A model generated the notes under the pieces. It did not search any database. It saw only the letters and a program-made list of their open reading frames with translations, and was not told where the DNA came from. DNA of 64,000 bases from [Eubacterium] siraeum (GTDB taxonomy: Bacteria > Bacillota > Clostridia > Oscillospirales > Ruminococcaceae): positions 62,001 to 126,000 of the forward strand of contig CP102281.1 of the NCBI GenBank assembly GCA_025150425.1, written 5' to 3'. The position numbers and the translations under genes were made by a program. Shown here piece after piece: positions 34,660-43,060 of the stretch. How positions within the stretch are numbered: position 1 is the stretch's first letter; the number at the start of each line of letters is the position of its first letter.

Positions 34660-35044
34660 AGGTTAGACGGAGAAATCGGAATTTCGTTACAAAGAAGTTT
34701 GAAATTTTTATACCTTTACGCTACTCTTGCTTTCTGCGGACTATTGGTAGACGCACATTAACGGCAAGAAAAGAGATTGCTGTGTCAGCTTGATATGTTC
34801 AAATGCTAATTAAGTATAGCATACAGCTATGAATTTTTCTATTGCGTTCCCCTGACTTCGGAATAGTGGCAGGGCTGGCTGTCTTTGTTTTGCTTTGTGC
34901 TTCTCTACCGTACATGAGCATTTACACAAGGGAGCTATTTGCGATACTTCTTTTTTCACACGTTGCGCTCAACCCGGAACCTCTTAAAGCTCAATATCAT
35001 TCACATTATATTAAGCACTATTCCTTTTTCATCATTCATTATAC
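34660..35044. other. Intergenic region with no recognised gene
   Basis: This is AT-rich sequence between the sigma gene and the MATE terminator. An 82-codon plus-strand frame at 34842-35090 has a hydrophobic start but runs into the terminator hairpin and has no ribosome site, so I do not call it. The sigma operon promoter should lie here, but I could not place it with confidence. Confidence 0.4.
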
Positions 35045-35075
35045 AAAAAGTCCGCCGTCTTTTCAGACAACGGAC
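35045..35075 (-). terminator. Terminator of the MATE gene
   Basis: On the minus strand GTCCGTTGTCT, loop GAAA, AGACGGCGGAC form an 11-bp stem with two G-T pairs, followed by five T. Confidence 0.85.
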
Positions 35076-35127
35076 CTTGATATAAATTAATGTAAAATTA
35101 AAGTATGCCGTCCGCCGGTAACGGAGT

Positions 35128-36525
35128 TTAAGCCGATCGCTGATCGTCAGAACGGCGAACAGTTTGCGGCGACTCGCCGCCGCTCGCCGTAAAGGCTTTG
35201 CCTTTTCTTATGTAGTAATTGTAGAAGAACAGATCTACAACCAGCGCAAGCACCCAGCCTACGGGCCACGACAGCCATATTCCGTCCGAGCCGAAGAACG
35301 GAGAGAGGATATAGGCGAAAATAACACGCAATGCAAGGTCAAGACAGGTGCTTATCATAAACGGCGTCATAACGCCGCAACCTCTTACACCGCCGTCAAT
35401 TACTATCTTTATGCAGACAAAGAAATAGAACGGGGAAACGATAGTCAGAAACTTACTGCCTGTTGCTATAATCTCCGCATTTGCTTGTGTCGCAAACAGG
35501 TTTACAAGCGTTCCGCCGAAAAGCAGGAAGCACACTACAAAAGGTATCGCTATAACAAGACACATCAGCATACCCGACTTCACACCCGTTTTAACACGGT
35601 CGGTCTTGTCTGCGCCTATGTTCTGCGCACAGAAATTAGACACGCTGTTTGAAAGCGTTGAGAAACAGGTTATTGCGAAAGTATTCAGCTTGATAGCAGA
35701 CGCATAACCGCCTATTACCGATGAACCGAAGCTGTTTACAAGACTTTGCACGAACAGATTTCCTACCGATACAAAACTGCTCTGTAATATTGACGGTATA
35801 GAAATACGGCTTATTTGCTTGAGTGCGTCAGAAGAGAATATTTTAGGCTTTTCGGGAGTATCCGACTGTATCTTTCCGACACGTCTTAAAAGCACGAAGA
35901 ACGCCGCAATACCTGCTGCACCCTGAGCGGCGAATGTAGCCCATGCAACGCCTGCGACGCCCATCTGAAATACTATTACAAACAGCAGGTCAAGCCCGAT
36001 ATTTCCGAGTGACGACGCTATCAGGAAGAACAACGGTGTTTTCGAGTCGCCGAGGGCGGTAAATATACCGTTGCAGGCGTTATAGATAAACAGAAACAGC
36101 AGTCCGAGTACATATACCCTCAGATATATGTCGCTGTCCGCAAATATATCATCCGGTGTGCCGAGCAATGTCAGCATCGGTGAACATAAGGCACAGCCTA
36201 TCACGGTAAGCACTCCGGCGATTGCCGCAAACGAAACCAGCGCCGTGTTTATCGCCGTTTTCATATATGTATAGTTCTTTGAACCGAAAAGTCGTGCAAC
36301 AACGACCGACGCACCGACGCTTCCGCCTGTTGCCACTGCCATGAATATCATTGTGACGGGGTAGCTTGCGCCTATTGCACCCAGCGCCATATCGCTTACA
36401 AAGTTGCCTGCAATAACGCTGTCAACAATGTTATAAAGCTGTTGAAATGCAACGCTGAGCAGCATCGGCAGAGAGAATTTCAGCAGAACGGAAAAGGTCC
36501 TGCCGCTAGTCATATCCGTGACCAT
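35128..36525 (-). CDS. MATE family efflux transporter
   Basis: This 465-residue, 12-helix antiporter of the multidrug and toxin extrusion family exports drugs or metabolites using sodium or proton gradients. The N-terminal block FSLPMLLSVAFQQLYNIVDSVIAG (described by its ends), FMAVATGGSVGASVVVARLFG and the pseudo-symmetric second half (ISIPSILQSSFVSVGNLFVQ) are typical. Its substrate is unknown. The start lies 18 bases from the ADP-ribosylglycohydrolase stop, so the two may share a transcript. Confidence 0.92.
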   Translation of the reverse strand: MVTDMTSGRTFSVLLKFSLPMLLSVAFQQLYNIVDSVIAGNFVSDMALGAIGASYPVTMIFMAVATGGSVGASVVVARLFGSKNYTYMKTAINTALVSFAAIAGVLTVIGCALCSPMLTLLGTPDDIFADSDIYLRVYVLGLLFLFIYNACNGIFTALGDSKTPLFFLIASSLGNIGLDLLFVIVFQMGVAGVAWATFAAQGAAGIAAFFVLLRRVGKIQSDTPEKPKIFSSDALKQISRISIPSILQSSFVSVGNLFVQSLVNSFGSSVIGGYASAIKLNTFAITCFSTLSNSVSNFCAQNIGADKTDRVKTGVKSGMLMCLVIAIPFVVCFLLFGGTLVNLFATQANAEIIATGSKFLTIVSPFYFFVCIKIVIDGGVRGCGVMTPFMISTCLDLALRVIFAYILSPFFGSDGIWLSWPVGWVLALVVDLFFYNYYIRKGKAFTASGGESPQTVRRSDDQRSA

Positions 36526-36543
36526 TCTTTTATAATCGCTTCC

Positions 36544-37626
36544 TTATTTTTTCATAAAACCTTTTGGAGCGGCTTTAGTCATCCTTCCCGCATAGTCTTT
36601 TATCAGCTCCGCAAACTGCAGCTTTTTCACAAATCCCGACGGAATCTCCGAATATCCGAGCAGTGCGCCTTTCAGTGCGCCTGCTGTAAATGCGCATATA
36701 TCGCTTATACCGTCCTGATTTGCGGCAAGCTGTACCGCACTGAGATAGTCATAATGCACACAGGCACAGTATACGCCTATGGCAAGCGCAGAGTCCGCCG
36801 TACTGCCGTTTCCAAGCTCCGCAACATCGGTCAGCGGCGAGGTTTCCTCGTCAAGCAGTGAAAGAGCCTTGTCGAGCGCCGCAAAGCACTCCTCAAAGCC
36901 GTCATGCTCCTTGAGTATCTTCATCGTGTTCAGCACCGAGCGTTCAATGGTATTTCCCTTGCAGATAAATGCGATAATGGCAGAAAGACAGCCTGTTGCA
37001 AGGTATCCTGTCGGGTGCGAATGTGTAATGGCGGCAAGGTCACAGCCTACCGAGAATGCAAGCTCAGGGTCGCTGTAAAAATACAGCCCCGCAGGAATCG
37101 CTCTCGGCAGACAGTCAAACAGCTTGTTCTGATTTATCGGACGGCGCTTCCTGCCGTAGTCGTTTTCGGATTTTATTCCTGCAAGCGTCTGTACAAGCTG
37201 TTTCGTGGGATTACGCTTCTTGCAGAATGCGGATATTCCGAGCAGATCGCACGGAAAACCTGTTTCGTTGTCATCAAGTATCCACTGCAGGTCGATTGAA
37301 GAAGTACCGCCTGTCTGCGAATAAAGCCACTGCTGAAGCGCAAGGAAAACATAATCCGCACAGTTTGCTTCTCCCGTTCTCAGCCCTGCCGCATCAGCCC
37401 ACAGTATACCGTGTGCCGTAAACAGCATCATCTGTGTCTCGTCTGATATACGGGCGGTTTTCTGTCGCTTCTCAGGACTTAACTTAAGTATGCCCTTTTT
37501 GCCGTACAGATCCTTGATCTGACTTCTTGTCAATGTCTTTACGGGAGAACCGAGAGCGTCGCCTGCGGCGGCACCTACAATACAGCCCGAAAACCTTTCT
37601 TTCTTGTACAATTTCTTATTTGTCAT
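36544..37626 (-). CDS. ADP-ribosylglycohydrolase family protein
   Basis: From the ATG at 37626 the protein has 360 residues. This start has AGGAG 7 bases upstream, and an upstream in-frame extension would translate the repeat array at 37637-37850. Family blocks are FSGCIVGAAAGDALGSPVK, SDETQMMLFTA (the DDT-type metal site, here DET) and AITHSHPTGYLATGCLSAII. The late GGDTDT-type motif reads NQDGISD, so the second metal site is altered. Family members remove ADP-ribose from proteins (DraG-like), but with this change the activity is uncertain. It lies upstream of the MATE gene. Confidence 0.82.
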   Translation of the reverse strand: MTNKKLYKKERFSGCIVGAAAGDALGSPVKTLTRSQIKDLYGKKGILKLSPEKRQKTARISDETQMMLFTAHGILWADAAGLRTGEANCADYVFLALQQWLYSQTGGTSSIDLQWILDDNETGFPCDLLGISAFCKKRNPTKQLVQTLAGIKSENDYGRKRRPINQNKLFDCLPRAIPAGLYFYSDPELAFSVGCDLAAITHSHPTGYLATGCLSAIIAFICKGNTIERSVLNTMKILKEHDGFEECFAALDKALSLLDEETSPLTDVAELGNGSTADSALAIGVYCACVHYDYLSAVQLAANQDGISDICAFTAGALKGALLGYSEIPSGFVKKLQFAELIKDYAGRMTKAAPKGFMKK

Positions 37627-37636
37627 AAAATCTCCT

Positions 37637-37850
37637 GCGGCAATGTGCCGCCCCAAACTCCGACCTTGTGAAAACAAGGCATTTACCTTAGCTTTGCGTA
37701 ACGGTCGGGAACAAATGTTACTGCCTTTTAAGCAGTCAACGGCAATGTGCCGCCTCAAATTCCGACCTGCGGCAATGTGCCGCCTCAAATTCCGACCTTG
37801 TGAAAACAAGGTGCTTACTTTAGCTTTTCATAACGGTCGGGAACAAATGA
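37637..37850. repeat. Array of nested stem-loops ahead of the ADP-ribosylglycohydrolase gene
   Basis: There are two full copies and one partial copy of a module. Each full module has a hairpin GCGGCA-ATG-TGCCGC, then TCCGACC, a hairpin CCTTGT-GAAA-ACAAGG, then GGTCGGGA, which pairs with TCCGACC. Full copies span 37637-37713 and 37768-37845. The middle partial copy (37740-37767) has only the first hairpin and TCCGACC. On the minus strand this would be the 5' leader of the 36544-37626 gene. Confidence 0.7.
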
Positions 37851-37879
37851 TAATTATATTTATAACGCTGTACAGCGTT

Positions 37880-39025
37880 TTATTCACTTGCCTGCATTTT
37901 TTCGTAGCTTATCATCAGATCCACGAATCTGCCGTAAGACTTCTTGCCGTCAGACTGCCCCTGCGACTTAAGATAGGTATCGTTCACCGTTGTGGCGACA
38001 GCAGCGACCGGCGTTTCGTATTTCTTCCAGTATTCGCTGTTTGATTTAAGTTCTGCTACTATCCTGCTGTCCGCATAGCTCATAAGTTCGCTGTATATTT
38101 CCGCTCCTGCCGCCGAATAAAGCGCATTTGCGGCATAGATAAGAGCATATACCCACCCCGCATATTGCAGATACACGTTATCCGAGCCTGTGCAGGCGAG
38201 ATAAGCGATGAAGTTCGCCTCGTCCTCACGCATAAAGCCCTTCAGGTGCGACAGCTCATGACACACCGTGAACGGTTTTGCAAAGTCCGGCGCATTTGCG
38301 TTATAATTTGCCTCTATGGTAAACGGCGCATACATACCGAGTATTTTCATATAAGACATACCCTCTGACGCAATTACAGCCTTTGCGTCCGGATAAAACC
38401 CCGACAGGCTGTCATACCTTTCGCCGAGCCGGTTCATTGCCTTTTTACATTCTTCATCGAGATCGATTTTACCGTCAAGCGATACCGTCAGCGTTTCGTC
38501 CGTTTCTATTTTTCCGGCAGCGTCGTTTGCGTTCTTCAGAATATACACGCAAAGATCCGCAAGCTCCTGCGCCGTATATGTTTCAACGGTAAATCCGCTC
38601 ACCTCGGAAAATGTAAAACGGTTGTAGTTTATTCCGCAGAAAAGCGTAAACACCATAAACACGCTTACCGCAAAGCATACCACGACCGCAAGCACCCTCA
38701 TCAACAGCTTTTTCCGCTTGCCCTTACCCTTTACAAAGCGTATCACGGTAAAGACAACGCCGACGGCGGCAAGTATGATAACCGCATAAAGCAGTATCTC
38801 GCACAGCGAAAAGGGCAGTACGGACGAGATTCGTCCTACAGTACCCACAAAAAACGGGTATATCGTTGTGCTGTACCACTGCGCAAAGTCTGCCGTGTTT
38901 TTTGCAAGCAGTGTGAGAGCAAGCGACAGCAGGAACGCAGGAACGGCATAATACAGCCATTTCGGCAGCTTTTTAAAAAACGCTTTTATTGTCGCTGACA
39001 ATGTTACCACAGCCTTTCGGATCAA
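37880..39025 (-). CDS. DUF3810 family membrane zinc peptidase-like protein
   Basis: This 381-residue protein has three N-terminal membrane helices (about 20-45, 55-80 and 85-125) and a C-terminal domain with a zincin motif, CHELSHLKGF, followed by EDEANFIAYLAC, where the second Glu would be the third zinc ligand. This is the DUF3810 arrangement. Family members are presumed membrane-bound metallopeptidases with no known substrate. The start overlaps the end of the WYL regulator gene by 4 bases. Confidence 0.82.
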   Translation of the reverse strand: MIRKAVVTLSATIKAFFKKLPKWLYYAVPAFLLSLALTLLAKNTADFAQWYSTTIYPFFVGTVGRISSVLPFSLCEILLYAVIILAAVGVVFTVIRFVKGKGKRKKLLMRVLAVVVCFAVSVFMVFTLFCGINYNRFTFSEVSGFTVETYTAQELADLCVYILKNANDAAGKIETDETLTVSLDGKIDLDEECKKAMNRLGERYDSLSGFYPDAKAVIASEGMSYMKILGMYAPFTIEANYNANAPDFAKPFTVCHELSHLKGFMREDEANFIAYLACTGSDNVYLQYAGWVYALIYAANALYSAAGAEIYSELMSYADSRIVAELKSNSEYWKKYETPVAAVATTVNDTYLKSQGQSDGKKSYGRFVDLMISYEKMQASE

Positions 39026-39996
39026 TACATATCTCTGAGGCTGTCGATAAAAGCGACAAAGTCGTTTCTTGCCGACAACGGCTCGATTATTTCCGCCTTT
39101 ACACCCAGCTGGAACAGCCAGCCGTAAAAGGTCGGGCTTACGTTTATATCCTTTGATATATAGAAGTTATTCTCGTCCAGCTTGTGCATGGTTATATCCG
39201 ACCCGAATTTATCCATAACAACGCTTGTGAGCGAGTTGTCGAACCTCAGCTTTATTCTTATCGTTTCCTTGCCTGCGAACATACCGAATATTTTCCGTGT
39301 ATATTCCGCAAGGTTGAAGTCCTCCGAGATTATCGCAGGCTCATCGGACACCTCAACGTCTTCCATACGGTCAACCCTGAAGTTTGAAACCGAGTTGTAT
39401 TTTTCGTAAAAGCCTATGCAGTAGTAGTTTTCGTCCTCCCACGCAAGATGATACGGCGACATAGTATAACGTCCGTCCGCATTTCTGAATATCTTTCTCT
39501 TTTTTATATCGTAGTTGAAGTAGTGGAAGGTTATCTTTCTGCCGTTTTCAATGGCTTCGTGTATCTTGTTTATGCTGTAGTATATCTTCTTGTTTACGGT
39601 TTTTACACGGTTTGCGACAATAACGCTCCGCTGAAGCTCATTTGCACGGAAGTTGCTTGTAAGGTGGGCGATCTTGCCGATAAGCGCCCTTGATTTTTCT
39701 TCTGAAATGAATTTCGAGCAGGCTACAGCGTCCGCAAGCAGCTGTAATTCCTCAAACTCAAAATCACGGGAGGCAAGATAATACGTTCCGTTCTTATCCG
39801 AGCATATATCCATTCCGAGAATGTCACGGAGCGTTTCAATGTCGGAGTAGAGTGCCTTGCGTTCCGCCGTTATTCCGAGCCTTTCCAGCTTTTCCTGTAT
39901 TCCGGCAACCGTCAGAGCGTGAAGCTCGTCCGATTCCTCACGGAACATTTTTTCAATATAAAGAATTTTCTGCTTCTGGTTGGATGAACGTGCCAT
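39022..39996 (-). CDS. WYL-domain transcriptional regulator
   Basis: From the ATG at 39996 (AAAGGA 8 bases upstream) the protein has 324 residues. An upstream in-frame extension to 40230 would read through the neighbouring gene in another frame and is rejected. An N-terminal winged helix-turn-helix (KILYIEKMFREES, then RKALYSDIETLRDILG) precedes a WYL ligand-binding domain with YHLAWEDENYYCIGFYEKY and FRVDRME. WYL regulators sense small ligands or nucleic acids. The gene overlaps the DUF3810 peptidase gene, which is a candidate target or partner. Confidence 0.88.
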   Translation of the reverse strand: MARSSNQKQKILYIEKMFREESDELHALTVAGIQEKLERLGITAERKALYSDIETLRDILGMDICSDKNGTYYLASRDFEFEELQLLADAVACSKFISEEKSRALIGKIAHLTSNFRANELQRSVIVANRVKTVNKKIYYSINKIHEAIENGRKITFHYFNYDIKKRKIFRNADGRYTMSPYHLAWEDENYYCIGFYEKYNSVSNFRVDRMEDVEVSDEPAIISEDFNLAEYTRKIFGMFAGKETIRIKLRFDNSLTSVVMDKFGSDITMHKLDENNFYISKDINVSPTFYGWLFQLGVKAEIIEPLSARNDFVAFIDSLRDMY

Positions 39997-40010
39997 AACA
40001 TAAGTCCTTT

Positions 40011-40415
40011 CTATTCGTGCTTTATCTGCATTACAACCGATATTACCAGCACCGCCGCAAGCAATGCGGATATTATCACGGTAAAAACGTTGAACGTCAT
40101 TATAATGTACGGTACAGCCGACATCGCAAGAGCAATGGCGGAAAGCACCGTAATAGGTGTCTGCCGTTTCTTCCCGAAGAATATCCACAGCAGAGAAAGC
40201 ATAGCCGTAATAGTAGTTGTCACAGCGCATATCATATAGTGGAACATTGCGTATCCGAAAGGCGTGACATCGAAATATGAGTAATTTTCAAACCTGAAAA
40301 TCAAATGACCGTTGTCGGACATCAATCCGTATTTAAGCACTGCGCCGAGCGGCAAAAGCTCTGTTATTATCGCCGCAATGCAGATAAACAGCCGTATAAC
40401 ACCGAGTTTTTTCAT
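40011..40415 (-). CDS. Small four-helix membrane protein
   Basis: This 134-residue protein consists almost entirely of four predicted membrane helices separated by short loops, ending MQIKHE. I recognise no family. It lies 14 bases upstream of the WYL regulator start and 40 bases downstream of the GH36 stop, so it may be in the same transcript as either. Confidence 0.65.
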   Translation of the reverse strand: MKKLGVIRLFICIAAIITELLPLGAVLKYGLMSDNGHLIFRFENYSYFDVTPFGYAMFHYMICAVTTTITAMLSLLWIFFGKKRQTPITVLSAIALAMSAVPYIIMTFNVFTVIISALLAAVLVISVVMQIKHE

Positions 40416-40432
40416 AATATTTCACCTTTAAA

Positions 40433-40450
40433 GCAGGGAAAATACCCTGC
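40433..40450 (-). terminator. Weak terminator or processing hairpin after the GH36 gene
   Basis: The hairpin GCAGGG-6 nt-CCCTGC lies just past the GH36 stop. The T-run is only three bases, so partial read-through into the membrane-protein gene is likely. Confidence 0.45.
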
Positions 40451-40455
40451 ATATC

Positions 40456-42648
40456 TCACTTCACCCTTACAAAATGTGCGATAAACGACCTGAAATCGCC
40501 CCAAAGTGACGGAATGTCAAATCCGCTGTTCATCAGAAGCTCTGCCGAATAAACCCTTCCCGTCTGCTCGTGTCTGTAATAACAACCCTTTTCAAGACCC
40601 TTCAGCTTTACTCTGTGCAGGAACACGCTCGGCTCCTTGAGAACCTGTACATATTCGAGGAGCGTTTCGCTCTTGTCCTTTGCGACAAACTGCCATGCGT
40701 CAAAGCGGTCGTTTGCAAACGGATTTCCGATTCTGTAATAATCGCCCGTTCTCACAAGCGGATTGTACTTGTTGAATTCTTCTATCTGTTCCTTTATCGC
40801 ATATTTGTCATCGTCCGAAATCTTCGTAACGTCAAGCTCATAGCCGAACGTACCCGACATCGCAACGTGTCCTCTCGTTTCAAACGGAGTGATTCTGCCT
40901 ACACAGTGGTTCGGGCTGTCCGAAACGTGAGCGCCGAAGCAGGAGCAGGGATAGCACATAGAAGTGCCGTACTGTATCTTGAGCCTTTCTATAGCGTCGG
41001 TATCATCGCTTGTCCATATCTGAGGAGAGTAGTAGAGCATACCTGCGTCAAAGCGTGAACCGCCGCCTGCACAGTTTTCAAGGAGCAGGTCAGGGAAGTC
41101 TGTCAGCAGTCTTTCCTGCATTTCATATACGCCGAGGACATATCTGTGCCATATCTCACGCTGTCTTTCGGGAGGGAATACCTCGTTGCCGACCTCGCTG
41201 AGCTGTCTGTTCATATCCCATTTTACATATTCTATGTTTGCACTTGAAAGGATAGCCTTCATCTGCTCATAGATATAGTCACGCACTTCTTTTCTTGAAA
41301 AATCAAGTACAAGCTGGCTTCTTACAGTTGTGCGGTGTCTGCCGGGAATGTGTATGCACCAGTCCTGATGCTCCGCATACAGCTTGCTGTCAGGGCTTAT
41401 CATCTCAGGCTCGAACCATATACCGAACTTAAGACCTATCTTGTTTACCTCGTCTACAAGGTGCTTAAGACCGCCCTTTATCTTGTTCTCGTTCACAAAC
41501 CAGTCGCCGAGGGAAGATTTATCATCGTTTCTGTGACCGAACCAGCCGTCGTCCATGACGAGCATCTCTATTCCGGCTTTCTTAGCCTCTCTTGCTATAT
41601 CAAGGAGCTTGTCCGTGTCAAAGTTGAAATAGGTCGCTTCCCAGTTATTAATAAGTATAGGACGGCGCATATTCTTCCACTTTCCTCTGATAAGGTTGTT
41701 CCTCATTACATCGTGGAAGTTTCTCGACATCTGACCTAAGCCCTCGCCGGAATAGGTCATGATGACCTCAGGTGCCTGAAAATCCTCTCCCGGCTCTAAG
41801 TGCCACGAGAAGTCATACGGATTTATACCGAGCAGCGCCCTTGTCTTTTCATACTGACCTACCTCTACCATTCCGAGGAACGAACCCGAATACACCAGAG
41901 CAAAGCCGTACGCTTCGCCGAAGTCCTCTGTTGCGGTGTGGTCGCACAGCGCAAAGAAGTTGTTGTGAGCGTGGCTTGTAGCACCTCTGTTGGAATCTAT
42001 CGACTGCTTGCCGAAACGTACAGGAAAACGCTGTACATGGCGTTCTCTTGCCCATGTTCCGTGCAGTGTTATCATATCGTAGTCCATTCTGTCAAGATCA
42101 AGGCTCATTGATATGATACGGCGCAGGTCGATAGCGGCAAGACCGTTGTTTTCGACCTTTACGCTTCTTGTAATAACGTCAAATTTCGGGAAAACGCTGT
42201 ACATAAGCGTAATATCAAGACCGCTGTGCGGATCGTAGCAGAACACCTCAAGCGTCTGCGCCTCATCGTCTGCGGCGTATGTAGCGGGAAGCCCCTTTAA
42301 TTTCGGCTTGCCGTTTGAAATTCTGTAATCCTTGTAGTAGCATTCACAGGCGGACATACCGTTTATATCCATTACCTGCATTGCCGGTTCTCTGAAATCC
42401 GCAACGCCCGATGTCGGAAATTCGATAGGCGCACAGTCAAAGCTGTGAGGTCCCATAGCGTCGTGTACCGCAGGTACAAACGGCTCGTCATTCGGTATGC
42501 GGAGCATATGAGTTATATCAGTTTCCGGAATATACCCGCCGTAGTACAGGTGGAGCAGGTTTCTGCTGTCGGTGATATGAAATGCGTAGCTCGATTTTTC
42601 CGTGTCGAGCTTGAATACACGCTTGTTTTCGTCAAATACGATAGACAT
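40456..42648 (-). CDS. GH36 alpha-galactosidase
   Basis: From the ATG at 42648 (AAAGGACGG about 10 bases upstream) the protein has 730 residues, the normal length for GH36. An N-terminal beta-supersandwich is followed by a TIM barrel with MLVMDDGWFG, D478 in YVKWDMNRQ (nucleophile) and D548 in WTSDDTDAIERL (acid/base), and a C-terminal beta domain. It hydrolyses alpha-galactosides such as raffinose, stachyose or galactomannan side chains. It has no signal peptide, so cytoplasmic action on imported sugars is likely. A longer in-frame N-terminus is open to 42756 but lacks a ribosome site. Confidence 0.95.
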   Translation of the reverse strand: MSIVFDENKRVFKLDTEKSSYAFHITDSRNLLHLYYGGYIPETDITHMLRIPNDEPFVPAVHDAMGPHSFDCAPIEFPTSGVADFREPAMQVMDINGMSACECYYKDYRISNGKPKLKGLPATYAADDEAQTLEVFCYDPHSGLDITLMYSVFPKFDVITRSVKVENNGLAAIDLRRIISMSLDLDRMDYDMITLHGTWARERHVQRFPVRFGKQSIDSNRGATSHAHNNFFALCDHTATEDFGEAYGFALVYSGSFLGMVEVGQYEKTRALLGINPYDFSWHLEPGEDFQAPEVIMTYSGEGLGQMSRNFHDVMRNNLIRGKWKNMRRPILINNWEATYFNFDTDKLLDIAREAKKAGIEMLVMDDGWFGHRNDDKSSLGDWFVNENKIKGGLKHLVDEVNKIGLKFGIWFEPEMISPDSKLYAEHQDWCIHIPGRHRTTVRSQLVLDFSRKEVRDYIYEQMKAILSSANIEYVKWDMNRQLSEVGNEVFPPERQREIWHRYVLGVYEMQERLLTDFPDLLLENCAGGGSRFDAGMLYYSPQIWTSDDTDAIERLKIQYGTSMCYPCSCFGAHVSDSPNHCVGRITPFETRGHVAMSGTFGYELDVTKISDDDKYAIKEQIEEFNKYNPLVRTGDYYRIGNPFANDRFDAWQFVAKDKSETLLEYVQVLKEPSVFLHRVKLKGLEKGCYYRHEQTGRVYSAELLMNSGFDIPSLWGDFRSFIAHFVRVK

Positions 42649-43060
42649 AATTTTTTCCGTCCTTTTAATTTTTCGGGATACGGCCAGTTCCCATATACAA
42701 TTAATATAACATATTTCACGGCTTTTCTCAATCCTTTTAAGTAAAATTTTAAGCATTTTTCATTTTTGCAAAACAATCCTCAAGCAATCCCCCAAACAAT
42801 TCCGTTGTATAAGAGGTATATTACAGCACCATTTCACCCACCCTTTTTATCACAAAAACACAACTTAATTCACTGTTAATCTTAAATTTACTTAAATTAC
42901 GCCCTTTATGCCGTGTAATGCCGTGAGTTTCAATAAATTTTCACCTATATTTTAGGCATAATGCACATTGACATTAAAAAACCGAAATGTTAAAATAATT
43001 GTGTAAAGTTACATAAGTATGTAACAAAACGAAAATAAGTTTTATAGGAGGATTTTTCCA
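42649..43060. other. Divergent AT-rich regulatory region
   Basis: This gap separates the GH36 gene (minus) from the surface-protein gene (plus). It holds the strong promoter at 42968-42996, the 13-mer TAAATTTACTTAA at 42883-42895 that is also found upstream of the mannanase gene, and AGGAGG at 43046-43051. The GH36 promoter must also lie here but was not placed. Confidence 0.6.
42968..42996 (+). promoter_or_regulatory. Strong sigma-A promoter of the surface-protein gene
   Basis: A consensus TTGACA, a 17-base spacer and TAAAAT lie 65-93 bases before the ATG. With AGGAGG spaced 9 bases from the ATG this predicts high expression. Confidence 0.85.

Noticed and set aside
34842-35090. 82-codon frame with a hydrophobic N-terminus
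   Set aside because: No ribosome site, and it runs into the MATE terminator hairpin and reads low-complexity sequence.
37627-37809. N-terminal extension of the ADP-ribosylglycohydrolase-like protein
   Set aside because: It would translate the stem-loop array into repetitive peptide, whereas the internal ATG at 37626 has AGGAG at correct spacing and starts the conserved domain.
39997-40230. N-terminal extension of the WYL regulator
   Set aside because: It overlaps the 40011-40415 membrane-protein gene in another frame, and the ATG at 39996 has its own AAAGGA site.
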